64,000 nt of DNA from Novosphingobium terrae (GTDB taxonomy: Bacteria > Pseudomonadota > Alphaproteobacteria > Sphingomonadales > Sphingomonadaceae): assembly GCF_017163935.1 (NCBI RefSeq), contig NZ_JABVZR010000001.1, positions 186,001 to 250,000 on the forward strand, read 5' to 3'. Below the pieces are notes generated by a model. It was not told the DNA's origin, searched no databases, and saw only the letters and a program-made list of their open reading frames with translations. A program made the translations under genes and the position numbers. Below, piece after piece: positions 45,289-53,221 of this stretch (its first letter is position 1; each line of letters opens with the position of its first letter).

Positions 45289-46224
45289 ATGAAGATCATG
45301 ACCGGCAACAGCAACCTGCCTCTGGCCCGCGCCATTGCCGCCTATCTCGAAATCCCGTTGACCAACGCCAGCGTGCGCCGTTTCGCCGACGAAGAGGTCT
45401 TCGTCGAGATCAACGAGAATGTGCGCGGCGAGGATGTCTTCGTCGTCCAGTCGACCAGCTATCCCACCAATGACAATCTGATGGAGCTGCTGATCTGCAT
45501 CGATGCGCTGCGCCGCGCCTCGGCCAAGCGGATCACCGCCGTGATGCCCTACTTCGGCTATGCCCGTCAGGACCGTAAGCCCGGGCCGCGCACGCCGATC
45601 TCGGCCAAGCTGGTGGCGAACCTGATCACCACAGCGGGCGCTGACCGCGTGCTGGCCGTCGATCTGCACGCCGGGCAGATCCAGGGCTTCTTCGATATCC
45701 CCACCGACAATCTCTATGCCGCCCCCACCATGGCCGCCGACATTCAGGCCCGCTATGGCGATGGCGAGCTGATGGTCGTCTCGCCCGACGTGGGCGGCGT
45801 GGTGCGCGCCCGCGCTCTCGCCAAGCGCCTCAACAACGCGCCGCTGGCCATCGTCGACAAGCGCCGTGACAAGCCCGGCCAGTCGGAAGTGATGAACATC
45901 ATCGGCGATGTGAAGGGCCGCACCTGCATCATGATCGATGACATCATCGATTCGGGCGGCACGCTGTGCAACGCGGCTCAGGCGCTGATGGACGCGGGCG
46001 CCGCCAGCGTGACGGCCTACATCAGCCATGGCGTGCTGACCGGCGCCGCCGTCAGCCGCGTCAACAATTCCGCGCTGAAGGAGCTGGTGATCACCGACTC
46101 CATTCTCGCCACCGAAGCCACGCGCGAGACCGACCGCATCCGCGTGCTGACCATTGCCCCATTGATCGGCGAGGCGATGCGCCGTATCGCTGACGAAAGT
46201 TCGGTCTCCAGCCTGTTTGACTAA
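45289..46224 (+). CDS. prs: Ribose-phosphate pyrophosphokinase
   Basis: This 311-residue enzyme has the class I PRPP synthase motifs: [37 protein letters not shown], the ATP region [27 protein letters not shown] and the PRPP loop [14 protein letters not shown]. It makes PRPP for nucleotides, His and Trp. An imperfect hairpin (GCGGGT / ACCCGC) lies in the 190-bp leader. A cyclase-family gene and hisN follow with short gaps, suggesting an operon. Confidence 0.97.
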   Translation: MKIMTGNSNLPLARAIAAYLEIPLTNASVRRFADEEVFVEINENVRGEDVFVVQSTSYPTNDNLMELLICIDALRRASAKRITAVMPYFGYARQDRKPGPRTPISAKLVANLITTAGADRVLAVDLHAGQIQGFFDIPTDNLYAAPTMAADIQARYGDGELMVVSPDVGGVVRARALAKRLNNAPLAIVDKRRDKPGQSEVMNIIGDVKGRTCIMIDDIIDSGGTLCNAAQALMDAGAASVTAYISHGVLTGAAVSRVNNSALKELVITDSILATEATRETDRIRVLTIAPLIGEAMRRIADESSVSSLFD

Positions 46225-46235
46225 GGAAAACAATC

Positions 46236-46898
46236 ATGAATGGTTCAACGCAGCGTCTGGTTGAGTTGAACCATGTGATTGAGGAAGGCATGGTCACCTA
46301 CAAGGGCGTGCCCGGCCCGGTGATCTGCGATTTTCTGGCGCGTGAGGCCTCGCTGGGTCTGTATGAGGGTGACACCACCTTCCAGATCGGGCGGATCGAT
46401 ATGACGGCCAACACCGGCACCTATCTCGATACGCCGTTCCACCGCTGGGCCGATGGCGCCGATCTGTGCGGCGTGGGGTTGGAGCAGGTGACCAATCTGC
46501 CCGGGCTGGTGGTGCGCCACGAAGGCCCCGCCATCGGGCCCGAGGCTTTCGCCGGTCTGGATGTGAAGGGCAAGGCCGTGCTGGTCCACACCGGGTGGGA
46601 CAAGCACTGGCGCAGTGAGGCCTATCTCACCGGCCATCCCTACCTCACCGGCGAGGCGGCCACGTTCCTGCGCGATTCCGGCGTGGCGCTGGTGGGCGTG
46701 GATTCCCATAACATCGATGACACCGCAGGGAAGGCACGGCCCGTCCATAGCATCTTGCTGCGTGCGGGGATTCCCATCGTCGAGCATCTGACCGGGCTTG
46801 ACGCTCTGCCCGATGAAGGCTTTGTCTTCAACGCGCCGCCGCCCCGGGTGAAGGGCATGGGGACCTTCCCCGTGCGTGCCCATGCGGTGATCGGCTGA
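46236..46898 (+). CDS. Cyclase family protein (kynurenine formamidase-like hydrolase)
   Basis: The 220-residue protein has the cyclase-family metal motif, here TANTGTYLDTPFHRW; the usual first His of HGTHxDxPxH is Asn. VLVHTGWDKHW and GVALVGVDSHNID follow. Members hydrolyse amides such as N-formylkynurenine or cyclic amides with a Zn or Mn centre. No tryptophan catabolism genes lie nearby, so the substrate is open. It starts 11 bp after prs and is followed by hisN. Confidence 0.85.
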   Translation: MNGSTQRLVELNHVIEEGMVTYKGVPGPVICDFLAREASLGLYEGDTTFQIGRIDMTANTGTYLDTPFHRWADGADLCGVGLEQVTNLPGLVVRHEGPAIGPEAFAGLDVKGKAVLVHTGWDKHWRSEAYLTGHPYLTGEAATFLRDSGVALVGVDSHNIDDTAGKARPVHSILLRAGIPIVEHLTGLDALPDEGFVFNAPPPRVKGMGTFPVRAHAVIG

Positions 46899-46922
46899 TT
46901 TTCACGAGCAGGATGCTTTCTG

Positions 46923-47723
46923 ATGCCCCCCATTCTTCGACTCGATGACGATATTGCCCTTGCCCAGCGTCTGGCCGAGGCGGCAGGCGAGGCGATCCGC
47001 CCTCATTTCCGCAGCGGCGTTGCCACCGAGCGCAAGGCCGATGCCAGCCCGGTAACCCTGGCCGACCGCGCCGCCGAGGAGGCCATGCGCCGCATCCTCA
47101 AGGCCGAGCGCCCGCAGGACACGGTGATCGGCGAGGAGTTCGGCACGGATGAGGGCACTTCGGGCCGCAGCTGGGTGCTGGACCCCATCGATGGCACCAG
47201 CGGCTTTCTGGCGGGCCGTGCGATCTTCGGCACGCTGATCGCGCTGGTGGTCGAAGGCTGGCCGGTGATGGGCGTGATCGATCAGCCGATCGCCGGTGAA
47301 CGCTGGGTCGGCGCCTCGGGCAAGCCGACCTTGTTCAATGGCCAGCCGGTGAAGACGCGTTCGTGCCGCAGTCTGGCCGATGCGACCATTGCCACCACGG
47401 GCCCGCATTATTTCAGCCAGCATGATGGCGACCATTTCATGCAGCTGGCCAGCAAGACCGATTATCGCCGCATGGTGATGGGCGGCGACTGCTACAATTA
47501 CGCCATGCTGGCGAGCGGCCATCTCGATATCGTCTGCGAGGCGAACCTCAACCTGCATGACTGGGCCGCTCTGGTCCCGGTGGTGGAAGGCGCGGGCGGC
47601 CTGATGTGCGACTGGAACGGCGATCCGCTCCATGTCGGATCGAGCGGCCATGTGCTGGCGCTGGGCGATCCGGCGCGGCAGGACGATGTGGTGGAAGCGC
47701 TGATGGGCGGCCATCACCACTGA
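46923..47723 (+). CDS. hisN: Histidinol-phosphatase of the inositol monophosphatase family
   Basis: The protein has 266 residues. IMPase-fold metal motifs are present: TVIGEEFG, VLDPIDGTSGFLAG and NLHDWAALVPVVEGAGG. The DGTSGF form (rather than DGTTNF) and HYFSQHDGDHF fit the HisN branch that dephosphorylates histidinol phosphate. A broader inositol monophosphatase activity cannot be excluded. The linkage to prs, which supplies PRPP for histidine synthesis, supports the HisN call. Confidence 0.85.
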   Translation: MPPILRLDDDIALAQRLAEAAGEAIRPHFRSGVATERKADASPVTLADRAAEEAMRRILKAERPQDTVIGEEFGTDEGTSGRSWVLDPIDGTSGFLAGRAIFGTLIALVVEGWPVMGVIDQPIAGERWVGASGKPTLFNGQPVKTRSCRSLADATIATTGPHYFSQHDGDHFMQLASKTDYRRMVMGGDCYNYAMLASGHLDIVCEANLNLHDWAALVPVVEGAGGLMCDWNGDPLHVGSSGHVLALGDPARQDDVVEALMGGHHH

Positions 47724-47732
47724 TCGGGCCGG

Positions 47733-48323
47733 TCAGATCGCCGGCGGCGGGCCATAGCGGTTCGCCCCGGACTGCGAGGGGCGGGTGAGCAGAAAAATCA
47801 GTCCGCCCAGCGCTGCCAGATAGGCCAGATTGCTGCCGAACATCGTCAGGAATTGAGTGCCGTCGGGGAAGGCTGCACCGAAGTGCTGGAACGTCGGCGC
47901 CATCAGGCGGAAAGCGTTGATCAGCAGCAGCACGGGCACCAGCCCGAGCAGGCCGGAGCGGCCGCTGTCATGCAGGCGCCGCGCCACGGCGGCGGCCAGC
48001 AGCAGGATCGTCACGATGGCTTGCGCCGCGATCAGGCCCATAAAACCGCTCAAGTCGATGGCCATGTCGGGCGGCAGCGGGCCGTGGAAGGTGATTTGCG
48101 TGCCGCCCGTGCCGGTGACGACATCGGCCTGATCGGGATGGGCCAGCGCGTAGGTCTGGAGTTTGGCCATCACCGGCATCATCATCGCCATGGCGGTCAC
48201 CATGCCAATGGCTGTGGTGCCGAGAAAGACCGTGAGCGCGAAGGGCCAGAACTGTTCGACCGTGTCGCGCCCCGAGGGGCTCAGCAGTCGACGGAAGCCA
48301 CGCAGAATAAAAGACAATGCCAT
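47733..48323 (-). CDS. DUF805 family membrane protein
   Basis: This 196-residue inner-membrane protein has four hydrophobic segments: LTVFLGTTAIGMVTAMAMMM, FMGLIAAQAIVTILLLAAAV, LLGLVPVLLLINAFRL and the C-terminal NLAYLAALGGLIFLL. RRLHDSGRSGLLGLV is the DUF805 hallmark. The function of the family is unknown. It converges with hisN, 9 bp apart. Confidence 0.85.
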   Translation of the reverse strand: MALSFILRGFRRLLSPSGRDTVEQFWPFALTVFLGTTAIGMVTAMAMMMPVMAKLQTYALAHPDQADVVTGTGGTQITFHGPLPPDMAIDLSGFMGLIAAQAIVTILLLAAAVARRLHDSGRSGLLGLVPVLLLINAFRLMAPTFQHFGAAFPDGTQFLTMFGSNLAYLAALGGLIFLLTRPSQSGANRYGPPPAI

Positions 48324-48400
48324 GCTGTTTCCCCTGACCGCATGTGGTTGGGATGGGGGCTGACTCTTGTCAAGCAGGGGCGGGCGGGGGAGGATGGCCT

Positions 48401-48817
48401 ATGGAGTCCCGGCTGTTTTTCTATGGCACGCTGATGGCGGAGCTTGGCCATCCTCTGGCGCGGGAATGGCATGCCGCTTTGTCGGCGGGTGAGAAGGGAT
48501 GGGTTGAGGGGCGCCTCTGGGCCCTTCCCGATCCGCAGGGTTGGTATCCCGCGCTTGTGCCGGGAGAGGGCAGGGTGATGGGCACGGTGCATTGCCCCTT
48601 GGCTGCTTTCGATGCCGCGATGCTGGCGGCGATGGACCGCTATGAGGGAGAGGCCTATCGGCGCTTGCCGGTGACGGTCCGGGTGGCATCAGGCGAGATA
48701 GCGGCGCAGGCCTATGTCTGGCAGGAGGCGCTGCCCGAAGGCGCGGTGGCGCTGGAGGATGGGGATTTTGCCGCTTTCCTCGCGCGGAGCGGTGAGCAAG
48801 CCTATCGCGGCGCGTAG
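48401..48817 (+). CDS. Gamma-glutamylcyclotransferase (AIG2-like) family protein
   Basis: The 138-residue protein starts MESRLFFYGTLMAELGHPLA, with the family YGTL loop. AMDRYEGEAYRRLPVTVRVA supplies the conserved Glu (YEG), which acts as general acid/base in gamma-glutamyl cyclotransferases. It should act on gamma-glutamyl amines or peptides in the cytoplasm. The ATG at 48401 follows GGGAGGA. Repeat copy H begins 36 bp after its stop. Confidence 0.85.
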   Translation: MESRLFFYGTLMAELGHPLAREWHAALSAGEKGWVEGRLWALPDPQGWYPALVPGEGRVMGTVHCPLAAFDAAMLAAMDRYEGEAYRRLPVTVRVASGEIAAQAYVWQEALPEGAVALEDGDFAAFLARSGEQAYRGA

Positions 48818-48853
48818 TGCAGGTGGAGGCTGGGATCGGAGTAAAGAAGGTGA

Positions 48854-49085
48854 ATGCGAGGGCCATCGCCCTCGCGCTCCCTTTAATGTCTGCGTGGGCG
48901 CTTCGGGTTCGGCCTTACGCTCAGTTTGCCGCGCCGCAGGCTTTCAAGGATGGATAAGGCGCTGGGGCTTCCTGCCTGCGGCGCCTTTATGTTGTGCTGG
49001 TGGAGAGTTTGGGCACGGTGATGCGGTGCCACGATCTTCTCGTCGGGAGACGTTATGGGAGCGCGAGGGGGTAACCCCCTCGCAT
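48854..49085 (+). repeat. 232-bp structured intergenic repeat, copy H
   Basis: A full-length copy between the convergent GGCT and bfr genes, more than 30 kb from the main cluster. It has both terminal hairpins, GCGCCGCAGGC and GCCTGCGGCGC arms, a middle segment GGCGCTGGGGC that can also pair with segment 3, and a TTTATG tail. It fills most of the 328-bp gap; the last 60 bp before bfr show no other feature. Confidence 0.9.
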
Positions 49086-49145
49086 CTTCCCTTTCAAGCC
49101 TTGCCGGTGTCAAAGGTCTGGCACCCCGACACCGGCATGCAGGCT

Positions 49146-49628
49146 TCAGCTTTCCTGAGCAGGTTCGCTGTTGAGCTGGATGTAGTTCTGGATGCCCATG
49201 TTGGCGATCATGTCCAGCTGGGTTTCCAGCGTGTCGACATGCTCTTCCTCGCTTTCGAGGATCTTCTGGAACAGGTCGCGGCTGATGAAGTCGCGCACGC
49301 TTTCCGAATACTCGATCGCTTCCTTGAGCAGGGGAATCGCGTCCATCTCAAGCGCCAGATCGGCCTTGATGATTTCCTCGGTGTTCTCGCCCACGCGCAG
49401 GCGGCCCAGATGCTGGAAGTTGGGGAGACCGTCGAGGAAGAGGATACGGTCGGCCAGCTGGTCGGCGTGCTTCATCTCGTCGATCGATTCGTGGCGCTCG
49501 AACTGGGCCAGCTTGTGGATGCCCCAGTGATCGAACAGGCGATAATGCAGCCAATACTGATTGATCGCGGTCAGCTCGTTGTAGAGCGCCTTGTTCAGAT
49601 ATTCGATGACCTTTTCGTCACCCTTCAT
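49146..49628 (-). CDS. bfr: Bacterioferritin
   Basis: The 160-residue four-helix protein begins [20 protein letters not shown]. The ferroxidase ligands lie in [25 protein letters not shown] and [10 protein letters not shown]. The Met in [12 protein letters not shown] is the heme-binding Met52 typical of bacterioferritin rather than ferritin. It stores iron as a 24-mer. The ATG at 49628 follows GGAGA. It is downstream of the bfd gene on the same strand, so uptake and release functions are probably co-regulated. Confidence 0.97.
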   Translation of the reverse strand: MKGDEKVIEYLNKALYNELTAINQYWLHYRLFDHWGIHKLAQFERHESIDEMKHADQLADRILFLDGLPNFQHLGRLRVGENTEEIIKADLALEMDAIPLLKEAIEYSESVRDFISRDLFQKILESEEEHVDTLETQLDMIANMGIQNYIQLNSEPAQES

Positions 49629-49780
49629 GGTGTGTCTCCAACAGGAATGCGGTGCGGTGGGTTGACCGGGGCTATGAACCCATTGACCGTGAAGGGCAAG
49701 CAGCAGGCACGACAAAACAGGGCGGAGTGATCCACCCTGCTTGATATTATATGCGATATTGAGGCGGAGAGACCCGTCCC

Positions 49781-49957
49781 TCAGACCGCGATGGACGCCC
49801 TTTCATTGGCCACGATCACATCGGCATCGTGAAGGCACTGGCAGCAGCGGGGGGTGTGGCCCATCGCCTCATAGAGCGTTTCGGCGTCACCACCCTGGCA
49901 ACGCGCGGCGCAGCGCAGATCTTTTTCACGAATGGCATTGCAGATGCAGATATACAT
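49781..49957 (-). CDS. bfd: Bacterioferritin-associated ferredoxin
   Basis: This short gene encodes 58 residues. The protein begins [20 protein letters not shown] and has the Bfd 2Fe-2S ligands Cys4, Cys6, Cys38 and Cys41 (C-x-C near the start, then CCQC). [17 protein letters not shown] matches the BFD-like fold. Bfd binds bacterioferritin and passes electrons to reduce and mobilise stored iron. It lies 152 bp upstream of bfr on the same strand. A Fur-like palindrome sits 36 bp before its start. The ribosome-binding site is weak. Confidence 0.9.
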   Translation of the reverse strand: MYICICNAIREKDLRCAARCQGGDAETLYEAMGHTPRCCQCLHDADVIVANERASIAV

Positions 49958-49992
49958 GGCATGGCCCGCAAAACAGGTGTTGGCTCTTCTCT

Positions 49993-50011
49993 AATGCGAG
50001 GCGTTCGCATT
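49993..50011. promoter_or_regulatory. Fur-like operator upstream of bfd-bfr
   Basis: A perfect 7-bp inverted repeat, AATGCGA-N5-TCGCATT, lies 36 bp upstream of the bfd start. Its form and length resemble alphaproteobacterial iron-responsive (Fur-type) boxes. With bfd and bfr downstream, iron regulation is a reasonable inference; the exact regulator is not shown by sequence. Confidence 0.5.
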
Positions 50012-50067
50012 GGCAATGGTTTTTGCATGTGATTCGCAGAAACTGCGGTGAGTTGAGGATCTATTTG

Positions 50068-50179
50068 AAAATCCGGCGAAAGAGCCGGATTTTGGCGGTT
50101 CCAGCCCTCTCCCCCGGCCCGGCCACCCATAGGATACCACCGTTAGGATGGCCGGGCCGGGGGAGAGGGCTGGAACCGC
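50068..50179 (+). repeat. Second structured repeat family, copy 1
   Basis: A small hairpin AAAATCCGGC / GCCGGATTTT (50068-50093) is followed one base later by a perfect 30-bp inverted repeat. Its arms are 50095-50124 and 50150-50179, opening GCGGTTCCAGCCCTCTCCCC, around a 25-nt loop containing AGGATAC and CCGTTAGG. The same arrangement occurs inverted at 60351-60458. It lies between bfd and rpmI. Confidence 0.88.
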
Positions 50180-50364
50180 AGTGGCGTGCGGGATGCTGAA
50201 AATGCAGCAAACCGACTCCTTTGCTTGCCAATCCCCCTGTTTGCCCGTAAGGGCCCGCGCTTCAACCGGCTCGGATGAGTCTCTTTACGGAGATTCGTCG
50301 GCCCGCCTGGCCATCAAGGGCTGCCACGGCGAGCTGACCGAGCTGCGAACCCAAGGAGTCCAAA
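50180..50364 (+). other. Leader region of rpmI-rplT
   Basis: This stretch precedes rpmI. infC, which often lies directly upstream of rpmI, is absent, so the rpmI-rplT promoter must be here. I see no strong -10/-35 pair. The region could carry an L20-type autoregulatory leader, but I cannot identify a specific fold. Confidence 0.35.
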
Positions 50365-50568
50365 ATGCCCAAGCTCAAGACCAAGAGCGGCGTTAAGAAG
50401 CGCTTCAAGCTCACCGCCACCGGCAAGGTGAAGCATGGCGTCGCTGGCAAGCGTCACCGCCTCATGAGCCACAACGCCAAGTACATCCGCCAGAACCGCG
50501 GCACCGAAGTGATCTCCGACGCCGATGCGAAGGTGATCAAGAAGTGGGCGCCCTACGGGCTGAACTGA
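50365..50568 (+). CDS. rpmI: 50S ribosomal protein L35
   Basis: This 67-residue basic protein begins [20 protein letters not shown] and contains [14 protein letters not shown], the standard L35 sequence. An AAGGAG site sits 8 bp before the ATG. rplT follows after 13 bp. Confidence 0.98.
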   Translation: MPKLKTKSGVKKRFKLTATGKVKHGVAGKRHRLMSHNAKYIRQNRGTEVISDADAKVIKKWAPYGLN

Positions 50569-50581
50569 GGAGTACTGAAGT

Positions 50582-50944
50582 ATGGCACGTGTCAAGAGGG
50601 GTGTTACCACCCGCGCCAAGCATAAGAATATTCTGGAGCAGGCCAAGGGTTACCGCGGCCGCCGCAAGAATACGATCCGCGTCGCTCGTCAGGCCGTCGA
50701 AAAGGCTGGCCAGTACGCTTACCGTGACCGCAAGGTCAAGAAGCGCACCTTCCGCGCCCTGTGGATCACGCGTATCAACGCGGCTGTCCGCGCTGAAGGC
50801 CTGACCTATTCGCAGTTCATCCATGGCGTGAAGCTGGCCGGCATCGAGCTGGACCGCAAGGCCATGGCCGATCTGGCGATGAACGAAGGTGGCGTGTTCA
50901 CCGCCGTTATCGCTCAGGCGAAGGCTGCTCTCCCCGCCGCGTAA
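50582..50944 (+). CDS. rplT: 50S ribosomal protein L20
   Basis: This 120-residue protein begins [20 protein letters not shown] and continues [20 protein letters not shown], the conserved rRNA-binding N-terminus of L20. It is required for early 50S assembly and in many bacteria represses its own operon. A strong terminator follows at 50996. Confidence 0.98.
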   Translation: MARVKRGVTTRAKHKNILEQAKGYRGRRKNTIRVARQAVEKAGQYAYRDRKVKKRTFRALWITRINAAVRAEGLTYSQFIHGVKLAGIELDRKAMADLAMNEGGVFTAVIAQAKAALPAA

Positions 50945-50995
50945 GTGGTTGGGAACGGCGGGATTGCTTCGGCAATCTTTGCCCGGCACAAGATC

Positions 50996-51030
50996 AAGGC
51001 GTCGATCCATCCGGATCGGCGCCTTTTCTT
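50996..51030 (+). terminator. Intrinsic terminator of rpmI-rplT
   Basis: A 13-bp stem AAGGCGTCGATCC / GGATCGGCGCCTT with one G-U pair and a 4-nt loop is followed by TTCTTGTTATT. Confidence 0.85.
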
Positions 51031-51104
51031 GTTATTGAATTTGTTGCAAATTGTTGAAAATCCTGACACGGCATACGTCATAAGAAAAACCAGGAGTTTT
51101 TCGG

Positions 51105-52001
51105 ATGTCGCGCCGTTGCCACGTACAAGTTCGGTTTTTCCGCCCCCCGGCTGAACTGAGTCGCTATTTCACCACCTTCTATCTGGCCGAAATTGACGTG
51201 CCCGAGGGTGAGCGGGCGATCGACTATTTACATCCAGAATGGGCCAATCTGCGCTTCCATTCGGGTGAACGCCTTTCGGCTGAAAACTATCAGGGCCAGA
51301 CGATCGATAAGGTCGATTTCGCCGCCACCGGTCCCAGCGGGCGTGCCCTGCGCTTCGAGGTGGGCACATGCCGCATCTGGGGCATCGGGCTGATGCCATC
51401 GGGCTGGGCCAAATTCGTCGCCGCCCCGGCCGATACGCTGGCCGATGCCGTGGTGGACGGGCAGGTGCATGAGGCTTTCGCCGGTTTCCGCCCGCTGGCC
51501 GATACGCTCTTCGGGCCCGAGCCTGACATCGAGGGTGAGCTGGCCCGCATCTCCGCGCATTTTCTGGCGCGGGCCGGGGCGCCGCTGGCCGATGAGGAAC
51601 GGATCACGGCGATCCACACCGCGCTGGTCGATCCCGATATCTCCACCGTCTCGCAGCTGGCCGAAACGGTCGGTGCCAGCGATCGCACGGTGGAGCGGGT
51701 CTGCGCGAAGGCCTTCGGCTTCTCGCCCAAGCTGCTGCTGCGGCGGCAGCGGTTTATCCGCAGCCTTTCGCAGTACATGCTCGATCCCTCGCTCAAGTGG
51801 ATCGGCGCGCTCGATGGGCATTACCATGATCAGGCGCAATTCGTGCGCGAGTTCCGCCAGTTCATGGGCATGACCCCGCGCCAATACGGTAAGCTGGAGC
51901 ATCCGATCCTCGACGCTATCGTCAATGAGCGGGCACGGCTGGCGGGCGCGGCGATGCAGGCGCTCGATACGCCCGATGGTCAACGCGGGGGCAGTCGCTA
52001 A
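51105..52001 (+). CDS. AraC-family transcriptional regulator
   Basis: The 298-residue protein has an N-terminal sensor-like domain (VRFFRPPAELSRYFTTFYLA) and a C-terminal AraC DNA-binding domain with two helix-turn-helix units. The first is STVSQLAETVGASDRTVERV. The second is HYHDQAQFVREFRQFMGMTP, followed by the family RQY. The ligand and targets are unknown. It sits between rplT and pheS, a place where many bacteria have no gene. Its own CAGGAG site and the preceding terminator suggest separate transcription. Confidence 0.88.
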   Translation: MSRRCHVQVRFFRPPAELSRYFTTFYLAEIDVPEGERAIDYLHPEWANLRFHSGERLSAENYQGQTIDKVDFAATGPSGRALRFEVGTCRIWGIGLMPSGWAKFVAAPADTLADAVVDGQVHEAFAGFRPLADTLFGPEPDIEGELARISAHFLARAGAPLADEERITAIHTALVDPDISTVSQLAETVGASDRTVERVCAKAFGFSPKLLLRRQRFIRSLSQYMLDPSLKWIGALDGHYHDQAQFVREFRQFMGMTPRQYGKLEHPILDAIVNERARLAGAAMQALDTPDGQRGGSR

Positions 52002-52099
52002 CCGGGAAGGCCTAATGGATTGCACTGCTTCGCCGGGCACCGTAAGGAGCCCGGCTGAAACAGGGGCCTTTTCGCCCCGCAGACATACCGGACAGGCTG

Positions 52100-53206
52100 A
52101 TGATCGATTTGGATGCTCTTGGAAACGAAGCGCTGGGCAAGATTGCCGCGGCGGAGACCCTCGACGCTGTTGAGGCGCTGCGGGTCGAGTTTCTGGGCAA
52201 GCAGGGCTCGATCTCGGGCCTGATGAAGACGCTGGGCGCGATGAGCCCCGAAGAGCGCCAGACGCAGGGCGTGGCCATTCAGGCGCTGCGCACCAGCGTC
52301 ACCGATGCGCTGGCCGAGGGCAAGGCCAAGCTGGAAGCTGCCGCGCTGGAGCGCAAGCTGGCCGCCGAGACCATCGACCTCAGCCTGCCCGCGCCCGAAG
52401 CGCCGCTGGGCAGCGTCCACCCCGTCAGCCAGGTGATGGACGAGCTGGCCGAGATCTTCGCCGATCTGGGCTTTGCCGTCGCCAGCGGGCCGGAGATCGA
52501 GGACGACTGGCACAATTTCACCGCGCTCAACATGCCGGAGAGCCATCCGGCGCGCGCGATGCATGACACCTTCTATCTGCCTGACCGCACGGCAGAAGGT
52601 CGCGAGATGGTGCTGCGCACCCACACCAGCCCGGTGCAGATCCGCGCCATGCTGGCGGCGGGCGGCAACCAGCCCTTGCGCATCATCGCGCCGGGCCGCG
52701 TCTATCGCAGCGATTCCGACGCCACCCACACGCCGATGTTCCATCAGATCGAAGGTCTGGTGATCGGCAAGGACATCCATCTGGGCCATCTGAAGTGGAC
52801 GCTGGAAACGCTGCTGAAGGCCTTCTTCGAGCGCGAGGACATCGTGCTGCGCCTGCGCCCCAGCTACTTCCCCTTCACCGAGCCTTCGGTCGAGGTCGAC
52901 ACCGGCTACAGCTGGCAGGATGGCCGCCGCGTGGTCGGCGGCAGCGGCGATGCGCCGGGCCATTCGTGGATGGAGCTGCTGGGCAGCGGCATGGTCAACG
53001 CCCATGTGCTGCGCGCGGGCGGCTATGATCCGGCGGAATGGCAGGGCTTTGCCTTTGGCGTGGGCGTCGATCGCCTCGCCATGCTGAAGTACGGGATGAA
53101 CGATTTGCGGGCCTTCTTCGATGGCGATGCGCGCTGGTTGAGCCACTACGGCTTCTCCGCGCTGGACGTGCCCACCCTGTCGGGTGGCGTCGGTGTGAAC
53201 GCATAA
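52100..53206 (+). CDS. pheS: Phenylalanine--tRNA ligase alpha subunit
   Basis: The 368-residue protein has the N-terminal coiled-coil region and [20 protein letters not shown]. The class II catalytic motifs include [26 protein letters not shown]-like [33 protein letters not shown] and [18 protein letters not shown]. It forms the alpha2beta2 enzyme with PheT and charges tRNA-Phe. pheT starts 15 bp downstream. Confidence 0.98.
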   Translation: MIDLDALGNEALGKIAAAETLDAVEALRVEFLGKQGSISGLMKTLGAMSPEERQTQGVAIQALRTSVTDALAEGKAKLEAAALERKLAAETIDLSLPAPEAPLGSVHPVSQVMDELAEIFADLGFAVASGPEIEDDWHNFTALNMPESHPARAMHDTFYLPDRTAEGREMVLRTHTSPVQIRAMLAAGGNQPLRIIAPGRVYRSDSDATHTPMFHQIEGLVIGKDIHLGHLKWTLETLLKAFFEREDIVLRLRPSYFPFTEPSVEVDTGYSWQDGRRVVGGSGDAPGHSWMELLGSGMVNAHVLRAGGYDPAEWQGFAFGVGVDRLAMLKYGMNDLRAFFDGDARWLSHYGFSALDVPTLSGGVGVNA

Positions 53207-53221
53207 GAAGGGCTGCGACCA

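Noticed and set aside
44080..46233. 717-codon minus-strand open frame opposite glpX and prs
   Set aside because: It spans two real genes on the other strand and a clear intergenic region, with no motifs.
49741..50199. 152-codon plus-strand open frame across bfd and the second repeat family
   Set aside because: The minus-strand bfd gene has the correct cysteine pattern, and the plus-strand frame runs into palindromic repeat sequence.
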